Positions 1-5,730 are shown, counted from the first letter of the stretch. The stretch: 7,705 bases of DNA from an uncultured Prevotella sp. (GCA_937877685.1 CALFGU010000075.1:1-7705); one strand, 5' to 3'. Notes: a model not told the origin generated them from the letters alone. Program-made: numbers and translations.

Positions 1-79
1 CTTGTGTTACATTCAGGGCGCTGTCGTGGTGAGTATCTAGATACTCTTTTTCGTAGTGGTCTATCTTTGTGAAAGCCAT
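1..79 (-). CDS. 5' end of an unidentified gene directly downstream of groL (partial)
   Basis: An ATG lies at 79-77 on the minus strand, 1 nt after the groL stop codon, and the frame stays open for all 26 codons to the window edge. The visible peptide begins MAFTKIDHYEKEYLDTHH and is charged, with no signal peptide or membrane segment. The tight spacing suggests translational coupling to groL and membership of the same transcript. I do not recognise the family from so few residues. A chance open frame of 26 codons is possible, so confidence is moderate. Confidence 0.45.
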   Translation of the reverse strand, partial: MAFTKIDHYEKEYLDTHHDSALNVTQ

Positions 80-80
80 C

Positions 81-1730
81 TTATTTAGTTGTTAAAATTT
101 TATCCAATACTCTCTGCGTGAGCGTCATCGCGTTGCCGCACCACATCGCTCTGCGCTTCTTGTCGCAGATGACGCATTCTGTAGTGAGGAACATACCTGC
201 TACAGAAGCGGCGTTTTCAAGCGCTACGCGTGTTACCTTTGCGGGGTCAACTACGCCGGCAGCACGGAGGTCGCAGAAGGTGTCGTTCTTCGCATTGTAA
301 CCGAAGTTGCCCTCGCCTTCACGCACCTTGTTTACAATTACAGCACCCTCAACACCTGCGTTCTTACAAATCTGACGGAGGGGTTCTTCGATGGCGCGAC
401 GAATGATAGCAATACCCGTAGTTTCGTCGGCATTGTCGCCCGTCATGCCCTCGAGCGCTGCTTGCGCACGGATAAAGGCAACACCGCCACCCGTAACGAT
501 ACCTTCTTCAATCGCTGCACGCGTTGCGCAAAGTGCGTCGTCGCAACGGTCCTTCTTTTCCTTCTGTTCGGTTTCAGAAGCAGCACCTACCTGAAGTACG
601 CACACGCCACCTGCGAGTTTTGCTTGGCGTTCCTGAAGTTTTTCCTTATCGTAGTCAGAAGTAGAGTTGGCGATTTCCACCTTGATTTGGTGAATGCGGT
701 CAGCAATAGCCTGCTTGTCGCCAGCACCATTAACGATAGTGGTATTGTCCTTCGTTACGTTTACCTTCTCTGCCGAACCCAGCATTTCGAGAGTCGCCTG
801 TTCAAGCTTGATACCCTTTTCTTCGCTAATCACGATACCGCCCGTGAGCGTAGCAATATCTTCAAGCATTGCCTTACGACGGTCGCCAAAACCGGGAGCC
901 TTCACTGCGCAAATCTTGAGTTGTGTGCGGAGGCGGTTGACAACGAGCGTTGTGAGCGCTTCGCTTTCTACGTCTTCAGCAATGATGAGCAAGGGGCGAC
1001 CTGTCTTCACTGCGGGGTCGAGGATGGGGAGGAACTCCTGGAGGTTGGAAATCTTCTTATCGTAGATAAGGATGAGTGGACGCTCCATTTCGCAGTTCAT
1101 CTTCTCCGTGTCGGTCATGAAGTAGGGAGAAAGATAACCGCGGTCAAACTGCATACCTTCAACAGTCTTCAACACGGTGTCGCGACCCTTGGCATCTTCA
1201 ATTGTAATCACACCGTTTACGGTCACGGCACGCATACCGTCTGCAATAAGTTTACCGATTTCGGCATCGTTGTTCGCAGAGATCGTAGCCACCTGCTCAA
1301 TCTTGTCGTAAGATTCTTCCACCATTTCCGCCTGTTCCTTAAGGCTTTCAACCACCTTCTTCACCGCCTTGTCAATACCGCGCTTGAGGTCTAGGGGATT
1401 AGCGCCAGCGGCGAGGTTCTTAAGACCTTCGTTGAGGATGGCTTGTGTGAGCACCGTTGCAGTAGTAGTACCGTCGCCGGCATCATCACCCGTCTTGCTT
1501 GCCACACTCTTTACGAGTTGTGCACCAGCATTCATGAAGCTGTCTTCGAGTTCAATTTCCTTGGCTACCGACACACCGTCCTTCGTAATACGGGGAGCGC
1601 CAAACTTCTTATCAATAACAACGTTTCTGCCCTTAGGACCGAGCGTTACCTTTACTGCATTCGCAAGTGCATCAGCACCTTGACGCAACAAGTCGCGTGC
1701 GTCAACGTCATATTTAATTTCTTTTGCCAT
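81..1730 (-). CDS. groL: GroEL, 60-kDa chaperonin (Hsp60/Cpn60)
   Basis: This is the large subunit of the GroEL/GroES folding chamber, a cytoplasmic double-ring ATPase that encloses unfolded proteins under a GroES lid. The 549-aa product starts MAKEIKYDVDARDLLRQGAD and carries the usual nucleotide-site segments: LGPKGRNVVI (30-39), KDGVSVA (50-56, Asp51) and GDGTTT (85-90). The chaperonin signature AAIEEGIVTGGG is at 405-416. The equatorial, intermediate and apical domains are full length. It lies 111 nt downstream of groES on the same strand, the standard groESL order. The odd part is the C-terminus: after LTTECVICDKK (515-525) the usual acidic linker and Gly-Gly-Met repeats are absent. The tail is instead basic, RRAMWCGNAMT followed by LTQRVLDKILTTK, to residue 549. 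The product call is secure; only the tail is uncertain. Confidence 0.98.
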   Translation of the reverse strand: MAKEIKYDVDARDLLRQGADALANAVKVTLGPKGRNVVIDKKFGAPRITKDGVSVAKEIELEDSFMNAGAQLVKSVASKTGDDAGDGTTTATVLTQAILNEGLKNLAAGANPLDLKRGIDKAVKKVVESLKEQAEMVEESYDKIEQVATISANNDAEIGKLIADGMRAVTVNGVITIEDAKGRDTVLKTVEGMQFDRGYLSPYFMTDTEKMNCEMERPLILIYDKKISNLQEFLPILDPAVKTGRPLLIIAEDVESEALTTLVVNRLRTQLKICAVKAPGFGDRRKAMLEDIATLTGGIVISEEKGIKLEQATLEMLGSAEKVNVTKDNTTIVNGAGDKQAIADRIHQIKVEIANSTSDYDKEKLQERQAKLAGGVCVLQVGAASETEQKEKKDRCDDALCATRAAIEEGIVTGGGVAFIRAQAALEGMTGDNADETTGIAIIRRAIEEPLRQICKNAGVEGAVIVNKVREGEGNFGYNAKNDTFCDLRAAGVVDPAKVTRVALENAASVAGMFLTTECVICDKKRRAMWCGNAMTLTQRVLDKILTTK

Positions 1731-1754
1731 AAGTTTTTATTTAGAGTTCAACTT

Positions 1755-1841
1755 ACAGAGTACAGAGTACAACTACCATCCGGTATATAGAGTACATAAA
1801 GTTCCGCACGGAGTTGTACTCTGTTATCTGTTATCTGTACT
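1755..1841. repeat. Heptad tandem repeats forming an inverted repeat between groES and groL
   Basis: The groES-groL spacer contains two short arrays of 7-bp period. On the left 'acagagt' occurs twice (1755-1768) and runs into 'acaact'. On the right 'ctgttat' occurs twice (1821-1834) and runs into 'ctgtact' (1835-1841), which abuts the groES stop codon. A perfect 13-bp inverted repeat pairs 1762-1774 with 1812-1824 across a 37-nt loop, so the groESL transcript could form a hairpin between the two cistrons. There is no U-run after it in the minus direction, so it does not look like a terminator; a processing or stability element, or a plain repeat insertion, are both possible. Confidence 0.7.
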
Positions 1842-2117
1842 TTAGTCAACAGTTACTGCAAGAACATCGCTCTGGCGCATGATGAGCAACTTTTCGCCGT
1901 CGATGTCAATTTCTGTGCCGGCATACTTACCGTAGAGCACCACGTCACCTTCCTTAAGCACCATTTCTTCGTCCTTAGTGCCGTTGCCCACAGCGAGAAC
2001 TGTGCCGTAAAGAGGTTTTTCCTTAGCTGTGTCGGGGATGATGAGACCACCGACTGTCTTTGTTTCAGCAGGAGCGGGCTTAATCACCACGCGGTCTGCA
2101 AGAGGTTTAATAGTCAT
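1842..2117 (-). CDS. groES: GroES, 10-kDa co-chaperonin
   Basis: This is the heptameric lid of the GroEL chamber. The 91-aa product begins MTIKPLADRVVIKPAPAET, the classic Cpn10 start, and contains the mobile loop that contacts GroEL at about residues 18-35 (ETKTVGGLIIPDTAKEKP, with the hydrophobic GLIIP element). It then has the LYGTVLAVGNG and KEGDVVLYGKYAGTEIDIDG strands and ends LLIMRQSDVLAVTVD. The length is normal for Bacteroidota Cpn10. It is the first gene of the groESL operon, with groL 111 nt downstream. No CIRCE operator is visible upstream, so regulation is not of the HrcA type as far as the sequence shows. Confidence 0.98.
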   Translation of the reverse strand: MTIKPLADRVVIKPAPAETKTVGGLIIPDTAKEKPLYGTVLAVGNGTKDEEMVLKEGDVVLYGKYAGTEIDIDGEKLLIMRQSDVLAVTVD

Positions 2118-2177
2118 AGTAGTATGAAGTTTTTATGAGTTTGTAAATTTTATGTCTTTATGTTGCAAATTTCGTGA

Positions 2178-2185
2178 CAAAAGTA
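2178..2185 (-). promoter_or_regulatory. Bacteroidota -7 element, probable groES promoter
   Basis: On the minus strand this reads TACTTTTG, an exact match to the TAnnTTTG -7 element of Bacteroidota housekeeping promoters, about 60 nt upstream of the groES ATG. No TTTG is found 19-21 bp further upstream, so the -33 half is weak or absent. The position and exact -7 match support it, but the call is an inference. Confidence 0.5.
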
Positions 2186-2260
2186 AGAATAATTTTAATT
2201 TTATCTATGTGTTTTACGGGATTTAGTATGAAAAGACGTTGTGTCTCGCTCCCGAAAAGA

Positions 2261-2344
2261 TAAATTACTTGTAGTAATTATTAAGTTACTTATAGTTCTC
2301 ACTAAGTTACTTATAATTTTCACTAAGAGTAATGTAATTTCCAT
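2261..2344. repeat. Four tandem 21-bp repeat units
   Basis: Four consecutive 21-nt units start at 2261, 2282, 2303 and 2324. Units 2 and 3 are the best preserved (both begin 'taagttacttata' and end 'tcac'). Unit 1 starts 'taaattacttgtag'; unit 4 ('taagagtaatgtaattt') is more diverged. Because 21 is a multiple of three, a chance minus-strand open frame through it shows a 7-residue repeat (ISNLV, ISNLI, TSNLS), which should not be mistaken for a protein. The block lies between the groES promoter and the terminator of the lipoprotein gene. Confidence 0.65.
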
Positions 2345-2400
2345 TAGGATAGGCTTGTGCGTCAAAAAAAAGAGTAGGGCAATTCTCCATGTGCCACACC

Positions 2401-2440
2401 AATTAAAAGGAGGTTTTACCGCGTACGATAAAACCTCCTT
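2401..2440 (-). terminator. Rho-independent terminator downstream of the lipoprotein gene
   Basis: A perfect 12-bp inverted repeat pairs 2407-2418 (aaggaggtttta) with 2429-2440 (taaaacctcctt) around a 10-nt loop. Read on the minus strand the stem is followed directly by UUUUAAUU, the expected U-rich tail. The only upstream gene on that strand is the lipoprotein, which ends about 160 nt before it. On the plus strand there is no U-run and no upstream gene. Confidence 0.75.
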
Positions 2441-2602
2441 CTCTGCATTGCAAAGATAATACAATTTTGAGCGAAATGCAAATGCCTTAAATTTGAGCAG
2501 GCGTGTTATTGCTAGAAAATAAGGCAAGAATTTGAGACAAATGCATGTAACACATTTAGCATTGTAGTATCTATTTTTTGTTGTGTAAGAGTGATGTTAT
2601 TC

Positions 2603-3322
2603 TTACAACTTAATTTTTTCAAGTTCCAATTTTAACTCCTTAATTTTATCTGCCTGAGTTGATCTTGCTTTAGAAGATTCATCATTAAGCATGTACATAA
2701 CTGCCCAATATTTAGTGTTGTATAGTGTAGTTACTATCGTAGTCTTTGCTTCGTCTAAACTTTCAGCATTGATAAATAACGCAGTAAGGTCTTCTGAATC
2801 AACATATACAGGTTTAAATCGTTCGCTCAAATGTTCGAGCATGTCCTCTGTGTAATTTGTATTCACAAGAACTATAGCTGCTGTAAGTTTGTTGTTTTCA
2901 AAAGAATACATTTCAAAAGGCGTAATATCGCTGTTAAGATCATAAGCCACTGCGCTACTAGTACTTGAATAGGGGGTTCCTCTTTTGCTAATTAAATAAC
3001 TTTGTGTAATACCCCATTCTGTAATAGGTTCATTGTACAAAGTAACATTAGCAGAAACCGTGACTTGGCAACGATGCACATCTGAGTATATATTAGCTGT
3101 ACCAACTCGGTTGGCAGTAACGACTCCGTTGTTGTCAACAGAAGCAACAAAGGTGTTGTTAGATGCCCAATTGCTTTTGTACTGCATGTCGTATACATCC
3201 CCAACTTTCATACTCTTGCTAATGGGCAAATTTAGAATAACGTCTTCTTTGTCGTCGCTTGAACAAGAAGTGAAACCAACAAATGATGCAATCGTAAGCA
3301 TCATGCAAAACATTTTTTTCAT
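2603..3322 (-). CDS. Predicted surface lipoprotein with a BIG2-like (bacterial Ig-like) domain
   Basis: The 239-aa protein starts MKKMFCMMLTIASFVGFTSC: a lysine-containing n-region, a hydrophobic core and a lipobox ending at Cys20, so it should be cut by signal peptidase II and lipidated. The next residues SSDDKED (21-27) are strongly acidic, like the lipoprotein export signals that send Bacteroidota lipoproteins to the outer leaflet. Residues about 30-92 look like a BIG2 fold (SKSMKVGD, then VASVDNNGVVTANRVGTANI). Residues 100-239 match nothing I recognise; they end in a charged helix (DKIKELKLELEKIKL). Its function is unknown. The gene stands alone, with a terminator 160 nt downstream and a structured RNA candidate 60 nt upstream. 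No good promoter is seen directly before it apart from a weak TATGTTTA, so read-through from the RNA promoter is possible. Confidence 0.85.
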   Translation of the reverse strand: MKKMFCMMLTIASFVGFTSCSSDDKEDVILNLPISKSMKVGDVYDMQYKSNWASNNTFVASVDNNGVVTANRVGTANIYSDVHRCQVTVSANVTLYNEPITEWGITQSYLISKRGTPYSSTSSAVAYDLNSDITPFEMYSFENNKLTAAIVLVNTNYTEDMLEHLSERFKPVYVDSEDLTALFINAESLDEAKTTIVTTLYNTKYWAVMYMLNDESSKARSTQADKIKELKLELEKIKL

Positions 3323-3381
3323 AGTAAAAAAATATTAGTTAAACATAAAGTGTGTTGCTTTTTGACTCTACGCTTAACTAC

Positions 3382-3573
3382 AAAAAAGCGCAGACTCCCG
3401 TCATACGCCTCTTGGTTCACCACAAACCATTACAAAATATGAGAGAAGTCTACGCGTTAGCGTACACTCTCAACTTTTGTAAGTTTGTGTGGCTCGTTCA
3501 AATTCCGAGGTGGTGATTCAGAGGCGATTGAGCTATTTATCTATATGTCTTGCATGCGAATTATGTCGCATAC
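3382..3573 (-). ncRNA. Candidate rod-shaped structured small RNA, possibly 6S-like
   Basis: No reading frame occupies this segment, yet its minus-strand transcript contains six nested, collinear helices. They are (plus coordinates) 3547-3553 with 3390-3395 (one bulge), 3520-3526 with 3406-3412 (CGCCUCU/AGAGGCG), 3510-3515 with 3418-3423 (CACCAC/GUGGUG), 3475-3482 with 3430-3437 (UUACAAAA/UUUUGUAA), 3467-3472 with 3440-3445 (UGAGAG/CUCUCA), and an apical UACGC-uaac-GCGUA at 3464-3451. A large asymmetric bubble (27 nt against 6 nt) sits in the middle. The RNA would end in six U residues (3387-3382) and starts just after a TAnnTTTG element. The size of about 190 nt and a long rod with a central bubble are typical of 6S RNA, which binds RNA polymerase by mimicking an open promoter. 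That identity is inference; a 5' leader of the lipoprotein gene is the alternative. A separate 6-bp hairpin (3552-3571 area, AUGCGA/UCGCAU) sits at the 5' end. Confidence 0.6.
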
Positions 3574-3577
3574 GTGG

Positions 3578-3585
3578 CAAAGGTA
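3578..3585 (-). promoter_or_regulatory. Bacteroidota -7 element for the small RNA
   Basis: The minus strand reads TACCTTTG, an exact TAnnTTTG match, placing a start site near 3573-3570, at the beginning of the structured segment. No TTTG -33 element is visible at the expected distance, so strength is uncertain. Confidence 0.5.
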
Positions 3586-3621
3586 GCAATTATTTTTTAA
3601 TAGTGTCTTGTTTTAGAAAAT

Positions 3622-3666
3622 AAAAAATCCCCGACTTACGTAGAGAGTAGTACCCAAAATACGGGG
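3622..3666 (-). terminator. Terminator-like hairpin with U-run
   Basis: On the minus strand CCCCG (3666-3662) can pair with CGGGG (3633-3629), and this is followed by AUUUUUU (3628-3622). The stem is short and its 28-nt loop is large. The same 3' arm extended to GUCGGGGA also pairs with UCCCCGAC at 3843-3836, about 200 nt upstream. Either pairing would give a GC-rich stem before a U-run. No gene precedes it after the guaA terminator, so what it terminates is unclear. Confidence 0.4.
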
Positions 3667-3888
3667 CAAACAAATTAAACCTTAAATTCTGCGCCTAAAG
3701 AGTAACTTACGCGCTCGAAAGATACTTATTGTTGCGCGTATAAGAAATATCGTAATGGCTCGAAGTAGGTGCACCGTAAAGTAGTATCACACAACAGTCT
3801 GTCAAAATGTTTTTACTTAACGTATTTTATATTCAGTCGGGGAACTCTTCATTTATAATATAGGTATATTCCAGATGATTCAAGGGAT
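3667..3888. other. Intergenic stretch without a recognisable gene
   Basis: No credible reading frame was found on either strand. What can be seen is a hairpin at 3706-3744 (CTTACGCGC pairing with GCGCG-ta-TAAG, two-base bulge), a perfect 8-bp palindrome GGTGCACC at 3768-3774, and one arm of a long-distance 8-bp inverted repeat at 3836-3843 whose partner lies at 3628-3635. These could belong to a second minus-strand RNA, but no TAnnTTTG promoter was found for it. Confidence 0.4.
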
Positions 3889-3925
3889 AAAAAATAGCCT
3901 CAACCTTTACTTGGGTTGAGGCTAT
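3889..3925 (-). terminator. Rho-independent terminator of guaA
   Basis: A perfect 12-bp inverted repeat pairs 3914-3925 with 3894-3905 (minus strand ATAGCCTCAACC and GGTTGAGGCTAT) around an 8-nt loop. It is followed on the minus strand by a U-run (3893-3889) and lies 28 nt after the guaA stop codon. It is a textbook terminator. Confidence 0.92.
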
Positions 3926-3952
3926 GATTTTATACTTTATGAGGATATTTTA

Positions 3953-5260
3953 TTATTCCCACTCAATAGTAGCATTGGGTTTCGGAGAAAGGTCGTAACA
4001 TACGCGGTTTACGTTAGGCACTTCCTTGAGAATGCGGTTGGTAATCTTGTCGAGGATTGCCCAATCGATGTGCTCGATAGAAGCTGTCATGGCGTCGATA
4101 GTGTTCACGGCGCGAATGATTACGGGCCAGTCGTATGAACGAGCGTTGTCGCGTACACCTACTGACTTGAAGTCGGGTACGAGTGTGAAGTACTGCCAAA
4201 CCTTCTTGTCAAGACCTGCCTTTGCAAATTCTTCGCGGAGGATAGCATCACTTTCACGTACTGCTTCGAGGCGGTCACGTGTGATAGCACCGAGACAACG
4301 AACGCCGAGACCGGGACCGGGGAAGGGTTGACGGTAAACCATTTCGTAGGGCAAACCGAGTTCGAGACCGCAAGCGCGTACTTCGTCCTTGAAGAGTTGC
4401 TTGATGGGTTCTACGAGTTCGAACTGGAGGTCTTCAGGAAGACCACCCACGTTGTGGTGACTCTTTACGCACTTCGCAGTCTTCGTTCCACTTTCCACAA
4501 TGTCGGGATAGATAGTACCCTGACCGAGGAAGTCGATACCTTCGAGCTTGCGTGCTTCTTCTTCAAATACACGGATGAATTCACCACCGATAATCTTACG
4601 CTTCTGTTCGGGGTCTGCTACGTTTTCAAGCTTTGTGAGGAAGCGTTCTGTAGCATCAACATAAACAAGGTTAGCGCAGAGCTGGTTGCGGAATACTTCT
4701 ACAACGTCTTCAGACTCGCCCTTACGCATAAGACCGTGGTTCACGTGTACGCAAACGAGGTTTTCACCAATAGCCTTGAGAAGGAGGGCTGCAACTACAG
4801 AACTATCCACACCACCAGAAAGAGCGAGGAGCACCTTCTTATCACCAACCTGACGGCGGATGAGTTCCACCTGGTCGGCAACGAAGTTCTTCATGTTCCA
4901 GTTTGCTTCAGCCTTACAAGTGTCAAACACGAAAGACTTCACAGCTGCCTTGATAGCATCTTCGTCATTTTCAAATTGGGGAAGGTTTACAGCACAAGTT
5001 GCTTTTGCATGTCCTGCAGCGATAACGGGGAAACCTGCTTCGTAAATTTCAGGAAGAACGTCGATTTCTACACCGTCAATAACGTTGTTAGGACCTCCAT
5101 TAATGATGATACCCTTAACGTTTGGCAACGCCTTGAGTTCAGCTGCAGTAATGTCGTGGGGATAAATTTCGCTGTACACACCGAGTGCGCGAATTGCGCG
5201 GGCTACCACTGTATTTTCGTGGCTACCCAAGTCAAGAATGACAATCATGTCTTGTTTCAT
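3953..5260 (-). CDS. guaA: GMP synthase with a degenerate, shortened glutaminase domain
   Basis: GMP synthase converts XMP to GMP, using ATP and an amino group, in guanine nucleotide synthesis. The 435-aa product has a complete synthetase half: the PP-loop SGGVDSS at 148-154 in KKVLLALSGGVDSSVVAALL, then DPEQKRKIIGGEFIRVFEEEA, QGTIYPDIVESG, KSHHNVGGLPEDL, the RQPFPGPGLGVRCLGAI segment, and the C-terminal dimerisation end SPKPNATIEWE. The N-terminal class-I glutamine amidotransferase domain is only about 115 residues instead of roughly 190-200. It keeps the start (VILDLGSHENTVVARAIRALGVY) and KGIIINGGPNNV, but where GICYGMQ with the nucleophile Cys is expected it has AAGHAKA (Gly83 at the Cys position). 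The stretch that would carry the catalytic His and Glu is missing. It should therefore use free ammonia or a partner glutaminase. The frame is continuous, so this is not a simple frameshift. Promoter and terminator are both clear; it is probably monocistronic. Confidence 0.95.
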   Translation of the reverse strand: MKQDMIVILDLGSHENTVVARAIRALGVYSEIYPHDITAAELKALPNVKGIIINGGPNNVIDGVEIDVLPEIYEAGFPVIAAGHAKATCAVNLPQFENDEDAIKAAVKSFVFDTCKAEANWNMKNFVADQVELIRRQVGDKKVLLALSGGVDSSVVAALLLKAIGENLVCVHVNHGLMRKGESEDVVEVFRNQLCANLVYVDATERFLTKLENVADPEQKRKIIGGEFIRVFEEEARKLEGIDFLGQGTIYPDIVESGTKTAKCVKSHHNVGGLPEDLQFELVEPIKQLFKDEVRACGLELGLPYEMVYRQPFPGPGLGVRCLGAITRDRLEAVRESDAILREEFAKAGLDKKVWQYFTLVPDFKSVGVRDNARSYDWPVIIRAVNTIDAMTASIEHIDWAILDKITNRILKEVPNVNRVCYDLSPKPNATIEWE

Positions 5261-5297
5261 AAGGCTCTTGATAAAAATAGAGAGATTTTTCTTGGCG

Positions 5298-5328
5298 CAA
5301 AAGTACAGATTTTCGTTTTTTCTACAAA
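5298..5328 (-). promoter_or_regulatory. Bacteroidota-type promoter of guaA
   Basis: On the minus strand TTTG (5328-5325), a spacer of exactly 19 nt, and TACTTTTG (5305-5298) match the consensus TTTG-N19-TAnnTTTG in full. The predicted start site near 5291 leaves a leader of about 30 nt before the guaA ATG at 5260. No purine riboswitch would fit in so short a leader. Confidence 0.85.
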
Positions 5329-5457
5329 AAGGAATAAATTATTTTTTCAGTCCATGACTTTTTTTTTTTACTGAACGAAAAAATGATGTGTATTTATGTA
5401 ATAAAAATGAAAAGTAGAGTATGAATTTAGAGTATTTTTGTAGGAATGGAGTGAGGA

Positions 5458-5491
5458 TTTGTTGGAGTCTCACAACTAATTGTTAACTTTG
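5458..5491 (+). promoter_or_regulatory. Candidate promoter upstream of the repeat/GxxExxY cassette
   Basis: TAACTTTG at 5484-5491 is an exact TAnnTTTG match. A TTTG lies at 5458-5461 (22-nt spacer), or GTTG at 5461-5464 with the ideal 19 nt. A transcript starting near 5498 would run through the whole left repeat array and then the gene at 5731, a leader of about 230 nt. Confidence 0.5.
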
Positions 5492-5514
5492 CCACTATAA
5501 TGGATTTGGGCGAG

Positions 5515-5703
5515 ACACGAATTTTACTTGTGGAGGTGGTTATTGGGAAGAACACGAATCTTTGCGGGGTGAATCTTTTAGAGAACACGAATTTCATTTG
5601 TGTGGTGGTTATTGGGGAGAACACGAATTTCACGAATAACACGAATCTACGTGTGGCGTGTATTTGCTAATCGCATTCGAATAACACGAATCCTTGCGGG
5701 GTG
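5515..5703 (+). repeat. Left array of 'acacgaat' repeats
   Basis: The octamer acacgaat occurs at 5515-5522, 5552-5559, 5585-5592, 5621-5628, 5639-5646 and 5684-5691, with a seventh partial copy (cacgaat) at 5631-5637, all in one orientation. Longer duplications are visible: a 33-34-nt unit containing ggtggttattggg and agaacacgaat at 5526-5559 and again at 5596-5628, and a 20-nt unit ending ttgcggggtg at 5552-5571 and 5684-5703 with one mismatch. The spacing is irregular, so it is not a CRISPR. No gene lies here. Confidence 0.85.
5617..5645 (+). repeat. Left arm of the 29-bp inverted repeat around the GxxExxY gene
   Basis: This arm starts gagaacacgaatttcacga and matches the reverse complement of 6189-6217 at 28 of 29 positions; the single difference is at 5638. 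It lies inside the left repeat array, 85 bp before the gene's start codon. Confidence 0.85.
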
Positions 5704-5730
5704 TCGCATCGTTCTTAAAAATATCGGAGT

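Noticed and set aside
462..1394. 310-aa plus-strand open frame
   Set aside because: It lies entirely opposite groL, a certain gene, and its Cys/His-rich composition is typical of an antisense shadow.
2118..2260. CIRCE (HrcA) heat-shock operator upstream of groES
   Set aside because: No TTAGCACTC-N9-GAGTGCTAA-like inverted repeat is present on either strand.
2201..2527. 108-aa minus-strand open frame between groES and the lipoprotein gene
   Set aside because: It runs through the groES promoter side, the tandem 21-bp units and the terminator hairpin. Its only regularity (7-residue ISNLV-like repeats) is a by-product of the DNA repeats, and it resembles no protein.
2580..2609. Hairpin at the 3' end of the lipoprotein gene (gttgtgtaaga / tcttacaac)
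   Set aside because: The stem has a two-base bulge and is followed by A residues, not U, on the gene's strand; the hairpin at 2407-2440 is a far better terminator.
3496..3506. gttcaaattcc, resembling a tRNA T-loop, and a YANA-stop string nearby suggesting tmRNA
   Set aside because: There is no acceptor stem, anticodon arm or CCA context, the string sits in the bubble of the rod-shaped RNA on the other strand, and the tag-like codons have no alanine tmRNA framework.
4900..5260. Frameshift as the cause of the short GuaA glutaminase domain
   Set aside because: The frame is continuous, the remaining N-terminal segment joins the synthetase half smoothly, and an internal loss of about 80 codons cannot be mended by shifting frame.
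4328..5374. 348-aa plus-strand open frame
   Set aside because: It lies opposite guaA, whose motifs are unmistakable; this is an antisense shadow frame.
5427..5642. 71-aa minus-strand open frame upstream of guaA
   Set aside because: It is composed almost entirely of the acacgaat repeat array read backwards (repeated FVFS and ITT strings), so it is a repeat artefact.
5515..5703. CRISPR array
   Set aside because: The repeats are only about 8 bp with irregular spacing (10-45 bp), the 'spacers' are themselves repeated, and no cas gene is present.
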